From assembly GCA_016722375.1 (NCBI GenBank), contig JADKJG010000003.1, positions 124,001 to 188,000 on the forward strand: a stretch of 64,000 bases of DNA, read 5' to 3'. Positions 17,505-27,384 of this stretch are shown piece after piece (positions within the stretch are counted from its first letter, which is position 1; each line of letters opens with the position of its first letter). The DNA comes from Bacteroidota bacterium. Lineage in GTDB: Bacteria; Bacteroidota; Bacteroidia; Chitinophagales; LD1. The notes beneath the pieces are model-generated. The model did no database searches. It was not told the DNA's origin and saw nothing but the letters and a program-made list of their open reading frames with translations. Position numbers and translations under genes: made by a program.

Positions 17505-18302
17505 TTAAATCCGCTCGAAACTTCCTTTCTCCAACCAGCCTACTTTCCCATCTGCAAGACGGATTTTATACCAAGTGCCTACTTGGTCTAGGATATTGAA
17601 TTTAACTCCTTCATGAATCATAAATAGATTGCTGCCATTGAAATCAGGTGCACTTTTAATGAAAGAGTTGGAAACCATCAAAATGGCTGCTGACGCATTT
17701 TGTTCTCTGGTTTTTTGTTGAAAGGACAACATCAAAAAGCTAACGGATAAAATAAAAAACAGAACACCCACCGTGGCAGTTATTTTTTTCATCCCTATAA
17801 ACAATGAAAAGGCAACAGCCAACAGAGCCAGCCAAACAAAAATCACCGCATATATGGCCCATCCACCGGAAGAGTAGGAAGCGGTGAATTCTTTCCACCA
17901 AGTAATCACCGCCAATTGGGGAACCGGCTGAATTTTATCAATAGTTTTTAGTTCGGAGAGTTTGAGATTATGCCGGATATCTTCGTCCTCCGGAGAAAGT
18001 TTGGCTGCCCTTTCAAAATTGAGTGTCGCCTTTGCAATTTGATTCAATTTGTAGTAACAATTGCCTAGGTTAAAATATACTTCTGGTGATGGATAGCCCT
18101 GTGCCAAAATCTTTTCATAGCTGGTGGCCGCTTGTTCAAACTGACTGGATTTATATTGATCTGAGGCAGTTTTATATAAGTCCCGTGGAGCTTGAGCAAA
18201 TGTAAAAGCGGATAATAGCAGACAAGCACATGCGAGCAGTGGTGCACGAAAGTAGTTCATGACTCTATTGTTCAACGTTTGTATTTTCTGATTCGTTCTC
18301 AT
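17505..18302 (-). CDS. batE: BatE-like TPR/SH3 membrane protein
   Basis: The N-terminal signal segment (MNYFRAPLLACACLLLSAFT) makes the ATG at 18302 or 18260 the likely start; 18350 would overlap batD further. TPR repeats follow (SSQFEQAATSYEKILAQG, VYFNLGNCYYKLNQIAKA, ATLNFERAAKLSPED), then two TM segments around AIYAVIFVWLALLAVAFSLF and VLFFILSVSFLMLSF, and a C-terminal bacterial SH3 domain (FNILDQVGTWYKIRLADGKV, GWLEKGSF). This is the BatE arrangement. Last gene of the Bat operon; its role in aerotolerance/envelope stress is inferred from Bacteroides fragilis. Confidence 0.82.
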   Translation of the reverse strand: MRTNQKIQTLNNRVMNYFRAPLLACACLLLSAFTFAQAPRDLYKTASDQYKSSQFEQAATSYEKILAQGYPSPEVYFNLGNCYYKLNQIAKATLNFERAAKLSPEDEDIRHNLKLSELKTIDKIQPVPQLAVITWWKEFTASYSSGGWAIYAVIFVWLALLAVAFSLFIGMKKITATVGVLFFILSVSFLMLSFQQKTREQNASAAILMVSNSFIKSAPDFNGSNLFMIHEGVKFNILDQVGTWYKIRLADGKVGWLEKGSFERI

Positions 18303-18318
18303 TATCAGGTGCTCCTCT

Positions 18319-20241
18319 TCATGCTTTAATCTCATCTTCCAAATCTGCAATCAAGTTCAGCGCTGAATCGTAATGATGCTTCATCTCTCCATCTCCCCCT
18401 GATGAAGCATAGAGAGCCAATTCGCAAGTGCTGATCAGTTGCTGAAGTTTAACTACAGTTTCGATTTTAGCACTACGTGCCGAAAGTTTATCTGCCACAT
18501 TGTCTTTGGAGAGTTCGGACATATCAATACTTAACTTATCTCCAAGGTATCCCCAAATGGCGCGTGAAACTTCATCATAGAAACTCTTTCTGTCATTCTG
18601 CTTCAAATGTTTATCAGCCAGGCTCAAGCGCTTTTTTGCCAGTTTCAAAGCTCTTCTTCTCTTGGCACCTACTAAATCTGCTGACAAAGAATCGCTTCTT
18701 CTTTTCAAAACTATCAGCCCGATAAAAAGAAGAAACGGCGCAGAGTAAAGAGCCATGAATCCCGCAGAACCGAAAAAAGATTTACCACTTTTATTAAACT
18801 CCGGTAGTTTGGTCTTGATGTAAATGATGTCCTGACCAAGTAAGGAAACATCCTGCTTACTAACCGAGGCAGAAATGCCGGTGTTTGGATTTTTAGATGC
18901 CTCTCCGGTAATCTTTAGTGCATACTCCGGCGAAGCAATACTGTGGTATTTTCCGGTAGAAGGATCGAAGTATGAAAACACCTGACTCTCGATTTTATAA
19001 TCGCCGGGTTGGCGAGGTACAATCAAATAGTCATACTGCTTCGTTCCGCTCATTCCTGCTGCACCATTAGAAATATTTTCTTTCACCTTGGGTTCGTAAA
19101 CTTCAAATCCGTTTGGCAATTGGACAGTGGGAGCATCAACCAACTTCAGATTGCCGGTTCCGGATATTTTAACGGTATAGGTAATTGGTTCATCTGTTTT
19201 GGCTTCCTTCGATGAAAGCGAGGTTTGAAAATTCATTTTACCCACCGCTCCTGCAAAGTCGGCCGGTTTGCCGCTGTCTGGCAAATCTTTCACACTGATG
19301 CTAGTCGCCGCTGTTTTTAGGTTTAAAGGAACATTCTGCGCTCGCCCCATATTGAAAAAATCATCAAAGGCATTCCGAGAATGAGACCGGACAGCCACCT
19401 GTGCCACCGTGGAGAGTTCAGCCGGAGCTATTTGTAAACTTCCTGCACGCTGCGGATAAAGATTGTATTTCAGTACTTCAACCGTGTTGAATTGCTTGCC
19501 ATTAATGGTTTCAACAGAAGGAGTTCTTTTAGGATCCAATTCCACTTCCTGGCTCCAGAACCCATCGAATGTAGGCGCCTTGCTCAAGTTATAGCCCGAT
19601 AAGTTCTGACGGAAATATAGTTTGTAAGAAGCGGTAAGCATTTCGCCTTTATACAAGGAGCTTTTACTGACAACTACTTTGAGAAAAATATCATCCTTCA
19701 ATTGTTTGCTAAGATCTTCATTAGAAGTCTGAGGCTCCGGCTCTTGTTGTTGATTAAAGAAGGGGTCTCCAAAAGGGTCGAAGGGGTTGCGCTGTCGTTG
19801 TTGGCTTTGTTGTTGAGAGGAGGGTGCGGATATTTCCACGCTTACCTCATTAGACTCCATATTTACCCCCTCCACATTGATGCTTGCCTTCCCGATTTTA
19901 TAAGTCCCCTGCTTTTTAGGACGTAAAATATAGGAGTAGGTAACCGACTGAGATACACTGCCATTGATAAACTGCATACTGGTCGATGTATTTGGCCCAC
20001 CCACCAACTGAAAATCATTGAAGGAAGGAGGTCTTAAATTTGTTCCGTTTGCATTTTCAAGTGTATAGCTCAGTTGAAAGCTCTGATTTTCGGGCACGGT
20101 TTTGGGAGCTGCCGCAGAAAACCGAGCTTGGGCGGTTAATAACTGGCAGTTAAATACCGCTATGAAAAGTATAAGCACGACCGCTAAACCCTTCAACAAG
20201 GAAGGCTTCAACTGCTTAATATGGCTAGTACTTGTTCTCAC
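18319..20241 (-). CDS. batD: BatD, oxygen-tolerance membrane protein
   Basis: 640 residues. A signal peptide (LLKGLAVVLILFIAVFNCQL) precedes repeated immunoglobulin-like BatD domains: SYTLENANGTNLRPPSFNDF, SYILRPKKQGTYKIGKASI and a second set with YDYLIVPRQPGDYKIESQVF. A proline/Gln-rich linker (SSQQQSQQRQRNPFDPFGD) lies near residue 150. One TM near 500 (LYSAPFLLFIGLIVLKRRSD) leads to a cytoplasmic helical tail. It is thought to act with the VWA proteins BatA/B at the inner membrane. 81 bp separate it from batC. Confidence 0.88.
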   Translation of the reverse strand: MRTSTSHIKQLKPSLLKGLAVVLILFIAVFNCQLLTAQARFSAAAPKTVPENQSFQLSYTLENANGTNLRPPSFNDFQLVGGPNTSTSMQFINGSVSQSVTYSYILRPKKQGTYKIGKASINVEGVNMESNEVSVEISAPSSQQQSQQRQRNPFDPFGDPFFNQQQEPEPQTSNEDLSKQLKDDIFLKVVVSKSSLYKGEMLTASYKLYFRQNLSGYNLSKAPTFDGFWSQEVELDPKRTPSVETINGKQFNTVEVLKYNLYPQRAGSLQIAPAELSTVAQVAVRSHSRNAFDDFFNMGRAQNVPLNLKTAATSISVKDLPDSGKPADFAGAVGKMNFQTSLSSKEAKTDEPITYTVKISGTGNLKLVDAPTVQLPNGFEVYEPKVKENISNGAAGMSGTKQYDYLIVPRQPGDYKIESQVFSYFDPSTGKYHSIASPEYALKITGEASKNPNTGISASVSKQDVSLLGQDIIYIKTKLPEFNKSGKSFFGSAGFMALYSAPFLLFIGLIVLKRRSDSLSADLVGAKRRRALKLAKKRLSLADKHLKQNDRKSFYDEVSRAIWGYLGDKLSIDMSELSKDNVADKLSARSAKIETVVKLQQLISTCELALYASSGGDGEMKHHYDSALNLIADLEDEIKA

Positions 20242-20322
20242 TCTGCAAAATTTATAGATTGGATTCTATTTTTCAAACTTTAGGCTTCCGACTTAATATT
20301 TTTTCACAATCCAAAACGGATA

Positions 20323-21075
20323 TTACCAATCTTTCTGAATCTTTACGTTGACTGGCTTCATTTGCTTCTGCTGCATTTTTTGATTCGTCTTTTGTTCTTC
20401 GTTCATTAAAGCCTGCAATAATTTTTCTGCGTCTTCCTTAGATAGCTTAGCTTGTTGCTGCTGTCCTTGTTTTTGCTGTTGCTCTTTTTGCTCTTGCTGC
20501 TTGCCTTGTTGCTCGTCCTGCTTTTGGTCTTTGTTGTCTTGCTTATTTTGTTGCTGATCTTTCTTATCTTCTTTTTTGTTTTTCTGATCTTGTTTATTCT
20601 CTCCGCCGCCTTGTTGTTGTTGCATCATCGCGTTGGCGTATGCCAGATTGTATTTGGTGTCGGCATCCTTCGGATTAATCTTTAAAGCATTCTTATAAGC
20701 TGAAATTGCGTCGGCCCATTTTTTCTGTTCTAATAAAGTATTGCCGAGATTGTGATATGCCTTGGCTTTAACCACCGGGTCGGCGTTCGTTTGTGCAGAA
20801 AGCTGAAATTGTTTAGCAGCCTCTTCATAACGCTTTTGCTCATACACTGCATCCCCTAGATTAAAGACCGCTTCGGGCATATTGTTCTTTTCATTCAGCG
20901 CCTTTTTGTAATCGGCTTCAGCATCGGTATAATTGTCTTTTTTGAAATTCTTATTTCCGTTTCGGGTTTGCGTTTTCTCCGGTTGGGTAGTAAAAGGAAT
21001 CTGTGCAGTAAGCATACCTGTATAGAAAAGAATCAACAACATTAAGTATCGTTTTCCCCTGCTTTTCATTTCCAT
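20323..21075 (-). CDS. batC: BatC, TPR protein with Gln/Lys-rich tail
   Basis: 250 residues: signal segment (GKRYLMLLILFYTGMLTAQ), then three TPR units (DNYTDAEADYKKALNEKNN, AVFNLGDAVYEQKRYEEAAK, AYHNLGNTLLEQKKWADAI). From ~residue 155 it becomes a low-complexity Q/K/D tail of ~70 residues, closing with a helix NQKMQQKQMKPVNVKIQKDW. The TPRs probably bind BatA/BatB/BatE. The start overlaps the batB stop by 10 bp, a sign of translational coupling. Confidence 0.86.
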   Translation of the reverse strand: MEMKSRGKRYLMLLILFYTGMLTAQIPFTTQPEKTQTRNGNKNFKKDNYTDAEADYKKALNEKNNMPEAVFNLGDAVYEQKRYEEAAKQFQLSAQTNADPVVKAKAYHNLGNTLLEQKKWADAISAYKNALKINPKDADTKYNLAYANAMMQQQQGGGENKQDQKNKKEDKKDQQQNKQDNKDQKQDEQQGKQQEQKEQQQKQGQQQQAKLSKEDAEKLLQALMNEEQKTNQKMQQKQMKPVNVKIQKDW

Positions 21076-22073
21076 AAATTTAATAAGCGGCGGCTTTTCC
21101 GCTCACTCAGCCACCATTCCAGCAACAACAATAAAGCGGCCGTAATTAGACACCACTGAAATTTATCATCAAAATCGGTAAAAACCATTTCTTCAAAGTC
21201 TTTGGTGTTGATTCTGCCTAATTCTTTAAAGATGGCATCAATTTCATCTTTACCACTTCCTAAGAGGAAAAATTTTCCGTTTCCTTTCGCTGCAATATCC
21301 CTCAACATTTCCTGATTCAATTTAGACAACACAATGTTGCCACTCTCATCTCTCTTAAAATCATTACCTGAAGGAATCGGCGACCCGTTTTCATTCCCTA
21401 CGCCGATAGTGAACACCTTTGCTCCTTCTTTTACAATCTCTTCAATTGCCTCATCTACCCCTCCTTGATTATCCTCTCCATCCGTGATAATGATGAGTGC
21501 CTTATGTTTGGTTTCACCCTTTACAAACCCCTCTCTCGCCAGATTAATGGCCTCGCTGATGTTAGTGCCTTGAGTTGGAACCATTCCTGGATTCACTGCC
21601 CGAAGATACATTCGCCCGGCACTGTAGTCCACCGTCAAGGGCATTTGCATATACGCCTTTCCTGCAAAAACAATGATGCCCAGCCGGTCGTTTTTTAACT
21701 GGTCCATGAAGTTATTAATGAAATTTTTAGCCCGTGCCAAACGATTCGGTTTCACATCCTCACTCATCATGGAGTTGGAAACATCTAGGGCGATGATGAT
21801 ATCAATCCCCTGCCGTTTAACTTTCTCTTGTTTCGTCCCAATCTGCGGATTCGCGAAGCCAAAAACGATGAATACATACGAAAGTAAAATCAAGATAAAC
21901 TTTACCAGATGTCTTCCGTTTGAGAAATCAGGAATCAATTGTAACACTAACGAACTATCTCCAAATTTTGCAATGGCTTTCTTCCTCCAGACAAAAAAGA
22001 AAACAAAGAGTCCGGCTACCGGAATAACCGCCAGCAACAACCACAAATACTCTATATGCTCAAACCGAAACAT
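21066..22073 (-). CDS. batB: BatB, VWA-domain membrane protein
   Basis: 335 residues. An N-terminal TM pair (YLWLLLAVIPVAGLFVFFFV; FILILLSYVFIVFGFANPQ) is followed by a von Willebrand A domain with the MIDAS motif DVSNSMMSEDVKPNRL, the Thr in VPTQGTNISEAI and TDGEDNQGG. A final TM (WCLITAALLLLLEWWLSER) anchors the end. The domain faces the periplasm. Starts one base after the batA stop. Works as a pair with BatA in the aerotolerance complex. Confidence 0.9.
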   Translation of the reverse strand: MFRFEHIEYLWLLLAVIPVAGLFVFFFVWRKKAIAKFGDSSLVLQLIPDFSNGRHLVKFILILLSYVFIVFGFANPQIGTKQEKVKRQGIDIIIALDVSNSMMSEDVKPNRLARAKNFINNFMDQLKNDRLGIIVFAGKAYMQMPLTVDYSAGRMYLRAVNPGMVPTQGTNISEAINLAREGFVKGETKHKALIIITDGEDNQGGVDEAIEEIVKEGAKVFTIGVGNENGSPIPSGNDFKRDESGNIVLSKLNQEMLRDIAAKGNGKFFLLGSGKDEIDAIFKELGRINTKDFEEMVFTDFDDKFQWCLITAALLLLLEWWLSERKSRRLLNLWK

Positions 22074-23087
22074 CTATGGAACGCTTTTTAAGAATAAATA
22101 CCTGAATAGCACTTCCAGTAACAAAAGCAGGCCGGCAAGAAAAGCGAAGCCGTGAAATTTTTCCGTCTTGCGTTGGTAAGCACTCACCTCAATTTTTGTT
22201 TTCTCCAGTTTATCTATCTGAGAGTAAATCTCTTTCAATCGTTTGTTGTCAGTTGCTCTGAAATATTGGCCCCCGGTTTTCTTGGCGATGTCCTTTAAAA
22301 GAGCTTCATCAATTTGCACATCGGCATAATCAAAAATCAATTCGCCTGTCTGAGTCATGGCCACCGGAGTCATTGCTTTTCCGTTGGTACCGATGCCAAT
22401 GGTATAGACCCGTACTCCAAATTGCATTGCAATATCACAAGCTGTTAATGGATCCACCAGTCCTTTATTGTTTACCCCATCGGTCATCAGAATAACGACC
22501 TTGCTTTTTGCTTGACTTTCCTTAAGCCTCTGAGTTGCTGTAGCCAAGCCCATGCCTATAGCCGTGCCATCTTCGAGCAAACCATTTTTAATTTGCTTCA
22601 GTTGATTTTTAAGGATAGTGTGGTCAATCGTTACCGGGCACTGGGTGAAACTTTCGCCAGCAAAAATCACCAAACCAATCCGGTCGTTTGGCCGGCCATC
22701 TATAAACTCCATTGCTTCCTTTTTGGCAGCTTCAATGCGATTCGGTGTAAAATCTTTAGCGAGCATAGATGAAGAAACGTCCATCGCCAATACAATGTCT
22801 ATTCCTTCCGTAGTCACTTTTTCTTCATCATAAGAAGTTTGTGGTCTTGCAATAGCCAGTAGTAACAAAATTAGCGTGAGCACTCTTAAAGCTGGAAGGA
22901 ACTTCTTTAACCTAGCCTTCATGGGCACACCTAATCCCGCGAATGAATTAGTGGAGGAAAGGATAAGTGTTGGATTGTTTTTTTTAGATAGAAAATACCA
23001 CCACAACCCGGCGAGCAACAGCACTACGGGAATAAACCATAGTACCCAAGGATTCGCAAAAGTGATATGACTCAGATTGTTAAACAT
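22074..23087 (-). CDS. batA: BatA, VWA-domain membrane protein
   Basis: 337 residues with the same plan as BatB: TM1 NPWVLWFIPVVLLLAGLWWY, TM2 VLTLILLLLAIARPQ, VWA domain with MIDAS DVSSSMLAKDFTPNR, LEDGTAIGMGL and MTDGVNNKG, then a C-terminal TM (GFAFLAGLLLLLEVLFRYLF). Proteins of this kind likely bind a partner through the MIDAS metal under control of the MoxR ATPase. The start overlaps the preceding gene by 8 bp. Confidence 0.9.
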   Translation of the reverse strand: MFNNLSHITFANPWVLWFIPVVLLLAGLWWYFLSKKNNPTLILSSTNSFAGLGVPMKARLKKFLPALRVLTLILLLLAIARPQTSYDEEKVTTEGIDIVLAMDVSSSMLAKDFTPNRIEAAKKEAMEFIDGRPNDRIGLVIFAGESFTQCPVTIDHTILKNQLKQIKNGLLEDGTAIGMGLATATQRLKESQAKSKVVILMTDGVNNKGLVDPLTACDIAMQFGVRVYTIGIGTNGKAMTPVAMTQTGELIFDYADVQIDEALLKDIAKKTGGQYFRATDNKRLKEIYSQIDKLEKTKIEVSAYQRKTEKFHGFAFLAGLLLLLEVLFRYLFLKSVP

Positions 23088-24057
23088 TTATTTTTTCCTC
23101 CGGCTTTTCTGCTTTAAGTTCTGTAAAGTCAATAAACTTATAGGCGGCTTCCATTGCGCGCATGTTGGCATCCGGCAGAGGAAGCATCTTGGCAAACTTA
23201 ACGAGGTCAGCGCTTCTCAAAATCTGCATGAGGCTATCCTTTGCTTTATGCTTGACGTGATACCGGTCAATATTTTCTTCAATTTCTTCTGTCGTTGATT
23301 CCAGAGCAAACCAATCGTAGCGGTATTCCAGATACATTCGTAAGATGTCTGTGAGCCGACTGTAGAATTGCTTCACCTCATCTTTCTGCCAAAGTTTTTC
23401 TTCTTCTAGTTTTTGCAATTCCTTTCTCGCCCAAATATGTGCCGGGTCCTTTGGTCTTGGCCTTTCAATCACCATCGGCTTACGCTTGCTTCGCTTTCTC
23501 CAATAGAAAATGCCTCCAGCAATAGCTGCCAACAACAAAATGCCGGCGATGATGTGGGGAATAAATTCTTTCCATGAATAGGGAACATCCAGCGGAGCTT
23601 TGATAGCCTTAAACGGCTTTGCAGTATCCACTTCCAGCGTGTTTACGAGAACTGGAACAGCATCAGACATCACACTGTCAATCAAACCGCCCCTATCTTT
23701 GAAATATATTTTGACTGGTCCCGTATGATACTTGCCCGAATCATAAGCGGAAACCGTATAGGTCCGAGTTAAAATTTTGAAATTGCCTTCTACGCTTGTA
23801 TCCACTTTGGAGGCGTTCAGCACGTCCATATTCCCAAGAGTGTCGGAGAAAGGAGGAAGAACTACCATCAAGTCATTCGCATACTTTACTACCAGCTTGA
23901 TATTCAAGTGGTCGCCGATCAGGATTTGATTTGAATCAGCCTTTAGTGTGGCAGAGATGATTTGAGCTGAAAGAGGACCGTGAATAATAAGATATAAGGC
24001 AAGAAAGAGCATAGTCACTTTCCGAGCTACCCCAATAAATATCCAAGGCGTTCTCAT
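23080..24057 (-). CDS. Bat-operon single-TM protein (DUF4381-like)
   Basis: 325 residues: signal segment (VTMLFLALYLIIHGPLSAQ), a periplasmic Ig-like half (LIGDHLNIKLVVKYANDLMV, ILTRTYTVSAYDSGKYHTGP), a TM at ~180 (FIPHIIAGILLLAAIAGGIF) and a basic/helical cytoplasmic part (ELQKLEEEKLWQKDEVKQFY). This third component usually lies between DUF58 and BatA in Bacteroidetes Bat operons. It overlaps the DUF58 stop by 4 bp (ATGA) and batA by 8 bp. No enzymatic motif. Confidence 0.7.
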   Translation of the reverse strand: MRTPWIFIGVARKVTMLFLALYLIIHGPLSAQIISATLKADSNQILIGDHLNIKLVVKYANDLMVVLPPFSDTLGNMDVLNASKVDTSVEGNFKILTRTYTVSAYDSGKYHTGPVKIYFKDRGGLIDSVMSDAVPVLVNTLEVDTAKPFKAIKAPLDVPYSWKEFIPHIIAGILLLAAIAGGIFYWRKRSKRKPMVIERPRPKDPAHIWARKELQKLEEEKLWQKDEVKQFYSRLTDILRMYLEYRYDWFALESTTEEIEENIDRYHVKHKAKDSLMQILRSADLVKFAKMLPLPDANMRAMEAAYKFIDFTELKAEKPEEKINV

Positions 24058-24971
24058 CTTCTCATCTCCCTTCTCTTAAACATATTCATCAGAGCAATGA
24101 CATAGTTATCTTCTGTCTTAATAGACTCAAACTGGGCTCCGCTTTTTCCAAAAAGTTCTTTGGTCAGTTTCTTGTTTTCATGAAAATTTTTAGAATATCG
24201 TTCACGTATTTGCTTGTCGGAGGTATCAATCCAAAAATCCTGTTTGGTTTCCGAATCGGTTACTTTAATCAAACCAATGTCCGGCAGATTAACCTCACGC
24301 TCGTCATAAATGTGCAGGCCAATCAAATCATGTTTTTTCCCAATAATGTTTAAAGAATTTTTGAAGTCTATCGCTGTCCGCTGGGTTACTTTGGAAGGAA
24401 TGAAATCAGAAACAAGAAAAGTGATACACTTCTTTTTCACCACATTGTTCATGTACTTTAGTGCTTCAACGATATTCGTGCCGGTATTGGTGGGATGGAA
24501 ATCATAAATTTCCGAAATGATGCGAAGAATATGTGTCTTCCCTTTTTTAGGTGGAATAAACTTCTCGACAGAATCGCTAAAAAATATCACCCCAACTTTA
24601 TCATTATTGGTGATAGCTGAGAAAGCCAATATGCCACTGATTTCGGCAATGATATGGTTCTTGAATTCATTTTGTGTGCCAAAAAACGAGGACTGGCTTA
24701 CATCTATAAGCAACATCATCGTCAGTTCGCGCTCCTCTTCAAACACCTTGACAAAGGGTTTACTGTTCCGAGCTGTGACATTCCAATCAATGGTCCGCAC
24801 GTCATCACCGTATTGATATTCACGTACCTCGCTGAATGAAATTCCTTTCCCCTTAAAGGCAGAATGGTAACTGCCGGAGAAAATCTGATTAGATAATTTC
24901 CGTGTCTTTATTTCTATGCGACGGAGCTTCCGTCGCTTTTCCTCCGAACTATTTGAAAGATTCTTTGACAC
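24054..24971 (-). CDS. DUF58 protein (MoxR-associated VWA-like)
   Basis: 305 residues, no membrane segment. It begins with KTRKLSNQIFSGSYHSAFKG, GISFSEVREYQYGDDVRTID and WNVTARNSKPFVKVFEEERE, the classical DUF58 signature. A VWA-like fold follows (MLLIDVSQSSFFGT, LVSDFIPS). DUF58 proteins occur almost always beside MoxR AAA+ ATPases and are thought to be their substrates or adaptors. 55 bp downstream of moxR; overlaps the next gene by 4 bp. Confidence 0.9.
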   Translation of the reverse strand: MSKNLSNSSEEKRRKLRRIEIKTRKLSNQIFSGSYHSAFKGKGISFSEVREYQYGDDVRTIDWNVTARNSKPFVKVFEEERELTMMLLIDVSQSSFFGTQNEFKNHIIAEISGILAFSAITNNDKVGVIFFSDSVEKFIPPKKGKTHILRIISEIYDFHPTNTGTNIVEALKYMNNVVKKKCITFLVSDFIPSKVTQRTAIDFKNSLNIIGKKHDLIGLHIYDEREVNLPDIGLIKVTDSETKQDFWIDTSDKQIRERYSKNFHENKKLTKELFGKSGAQFESIKTEDNYVIALMNMFKRREMRR

Positions 24972-25026
24972 TGCTTTAAAAATTAAAAAAATCCAATGAA
25001 AACTCTACGATTAAGCAAAGAGTGAA

Positions 25027-26061
25027 CTATGGTACTTCCACCGCATTCAGAATGTCGCTGATTACTTCTTCCGCTGTAATGTTTTCCGCCTCAGCTTCGT
25101 ATGTCAACCCCACTCGGTGCCGCATCACATCGAAACATATTGCTCGAACATCTTCCGGTATGACGTAACCACGGCGTTTGATAAAAGCATAGGCCTTAGA
25201 AGCCAAAGCCAAGTTGATACTGGCACGCGGTGAACCTCCGTAACTGATTAGCGGTTTCAGTTTATTGAGCTTATAATCCTCTGGTTTACGGGTTGCAAAG
25301 ACGATATCGAGGATATAGCGCTCAATTTTTTCATCCATATATACTTCGCGAACTGTTTGGCGGGCTTTCATGATGTCTTCTTTCTGAACCACCTGATTGA
25401 TTTTTTTGTTCTCCAGATTCATATTCTGACGAATAATCAGTTGTTCCTCCTCTCTCTTTGGATAAGTAATCACCGCTTTCAGCATGAAACGATCCACTTG
25501 TGCTTCAGGTAGCGGATAAGTTCCTTCCTGTTCAATAGGGTTTTGAGTGGCGAGCACAAGGAAGGGCTCTTCTAAGTGAAATGTTTTATCGCCGATTGTC
25601 ACTTGCTTTTCCTGCATGGCTTCAAGCAAGGCCGATTGCACCTTGGCCGGTGCACGGTTGATTTCATCTGCCAAAACAAAATTGGCAAAAACTGGTCCCT
25701 TCTTTACAGAAAAGTCATTTTCCTTCTGACTGTAAATCATGGTGCCAATCAAATCAGCAGGCAACAAATCCGGTGTAAATTGAATGCGTGAAAACTTGGC
25801 ATGAATAGCTGAGGCAAGTGATTTAATCGCCAGAGTTTTTGCCAAGCCGGGTACGCCTTCGAGCAAAATATGCCCGTTGGCAAGCATGGCTAGCAGCAGT
25901 CTTTCCATCATATATTTTTGTCCTACAATGGTCTTGCCCAATTCCATATTCAAAACATCTACAAAAGCACTTTCGCGATTGATACGTTCGTTAAGTGAGG
26001 CAATGTCAACGGTGGTGTTTCCTGATATTACTTGCATAATGAGTTTTTTAATGGACGGCAA
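25027..26061 (-). CDS. MoxR-type AAA+ ATPase
   Basis: 344 residues. MoxR features in order: VGQKYMMERLLLAMLANGHI, Walker A LEGVPGLAKT, pore-loop region FTPDLLPADLIGT, Walker B FVLADEINRAPAKVQ, sensor 1 LATQNPIEQEGTYPLPEAQ, arginine finger in DRFMLK, sensor 2 GGSPRASINLALASKA. MoxR ATPases act as chaperones for VWA-domain proteins, here BatA/B and DUF58. First gene of the eight-gene operon; promoter presumably in 26062-26309, where no other gene is seen. Confidence 0.93.
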   Translation of the reverse strand: MPSIKKLIMQVISGNTTVDIASLNERINRESAFVDVLNMELGKTIVGQKYMMERLLLAMLANGHILLEGVPGLAKTLAIKSLASAIHAKFSRIQFTPDLLPADLIGTMIYSQKENDFSVKKGPVFANFVLADEINRAPAKVQSALLEAMQEKQVTIGDKTFHLEEPFLVLATQNPIEQEGTYPLPEAQVDRFMLKAVITYPKREEEQLIIRQNMNLENKKINQVVQKEDIMKARQTVREVYMDEKIERYILDIVFATRKPEDYKLNKLKPLISYGGSPRASINLALASKAYAFIKRRGYVIPEDVRAICFDVMRHRVGLTYEAEAENITAEEVISDILNAVEVP

Positions 26062-26309
26062 ATGTAACCCTCCACCAATTTGTTAAAAATAAAATTTTGT
26101 TAAGGCGATTTGGGGATAGAGTGGGGTTAAATTGCAGTCGGATAGGGAGGATTTACACTCAACTGCATATTAGCTTTTTAAGCCTCTGTTATAGCATGTT
26201 TATAGAAATTGCTCCCACTGTAACAGGCATAAACCGATACGGAAATAGAAATGGCTCTAGGATCGCAAATCAACAGGAAACAGCAGCGTCGGTCGAAAAA
26301 ACCATTTTT

Positions 26310-27257
26310 TTAATCTCTACTTAGTATACCCCAAGTTTCTTTAACAAAATACAAGGGGCGACTTTTAGTCTCATTAAATATTCTGCCCAAATAAACACCT
26401 AAAATTCCGATACTGATTAGTTGAACTGAGCCAAGAAAAAGTACTGAAACAAGTAAGGAAGTCCATCCCGGGATGGTAGCCCCGTGAGCATATCTCCATA
26501 GGGCAAAAAATATATAAAACACCGAAATAAAAAAGACAACACCACCCATTAGCAAAGGGATTTTCAGGGGTGCAGAAGAAAAGGAAGTAATAGCATTGAG
26601 GCTGAGCGATAGCATTTTAAGAAGCGTAAACTTGGAGTTACCCTTGCGTCTAGCGTCCGCTTTATAGGAGATATAGGTTTGCGAAAAGCCCATCCAAACA
26701 ACCATTCCTCTGATAAAACGGTCCTTTTCTGGGAATTGAAGGAAGGCATCCAGTGCCTTTCTACTTAATAGCCGGAAGTCGGCAGTGGCACTTTCAATTC
26801 TGGTTGGAGAAAGAAAATTAAAAATCTTATAAAACAATCCGGAAGACATCTGCTTAAATACTCCAACCTTTTCATCATCCCGTCTAATCGTATTCACGAT
26901 ATCGTAGCCGTCCAAGTATTTTTTATACAACTCCGGGATAACCGAAGGAGGATGTTGCATGTCTCCATCTAAAGATATCGCTACCTTCCCTTTTGCTTGT
27001 TCCAACCCCGCGGTTAGCGCAATCTGGTGACCAAAGTTGCGCGAAAGTGAAATGGCCTTGACTTGAACCATGTTGCTGTTGATCAGATTTCGGATGGTTC
27101 CAAAGGTATCATCCACCGATCCGTCATCCACAAAAATTACCTCTGAACGGAATTCGAAATTATTTAATACCCGCGACAACTCGTCATAAAGTATTTTGAT
27201 ATTTTCTTTTTCGTTATAAACCGGTATAACGACAGAGATTTCGATAGAGTGACTCAC
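26310..27257 (-). CDS. Membrane-anchored family 2 glycosyltransferase (GtrB/DPM1-like)
   Basis: 315 residues. N-terminal GT-A domain: ISVVIPVYNEKENI, FVDDGSVDDT, and the metal-binding SLDGDMQHPPSVIPELY. The C-terminus has two TM helices (IPLLMGGVVFFISVFYIFFA and SLLVSVLFLGSVQLISIGIL). This is the layout of polyprenyl-phosphate glycosyltransferases that load a sugar on undecaprenyl phosphate for envelope glycan modification. Monocistronic on minus; divergent from the collagen-like protein gene. Sugar specificity unknown. Confidence 0.88.
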   Translation of the reverse strand: MSHSIEISVVIPVYNEKENIKILYDELSRVLNNFEFRSEVIFVDDGSVDDTFGTIRNLINSNMVQVKAISLSRNFGHQIALTAGLEQAKGKVAISLDGDMQHPPSVIPELYKKYLDGYDIVNTIRRDDEKVGVFKQMSSGLFYKIFNFLSPTRIESATADFRLLSRKALDAFLQFPEKDRFIRGMVVWMGFSQTYISYKADARRKGNSKFTLLKMLSLSLNAITSFSSAPLKIPLLMGGVVFFISVFYIFFALWRYAHGATIPGWTSLLVSVLFLGSVQLISIGILGVYLGRIFNETKSRPLYFVKETWGILSRD

Positions 27258-27384
27258 GTTTACATTATATTGTCGTTACAAAAGTAACATCCTTTACATG
27301 CCAGAAAATTAGAGTTTGCATTATCGCCTATTGAACTATTTTCGGCATGTCAAATTCTATTCAATCTCCAAAATATTCTATTCT

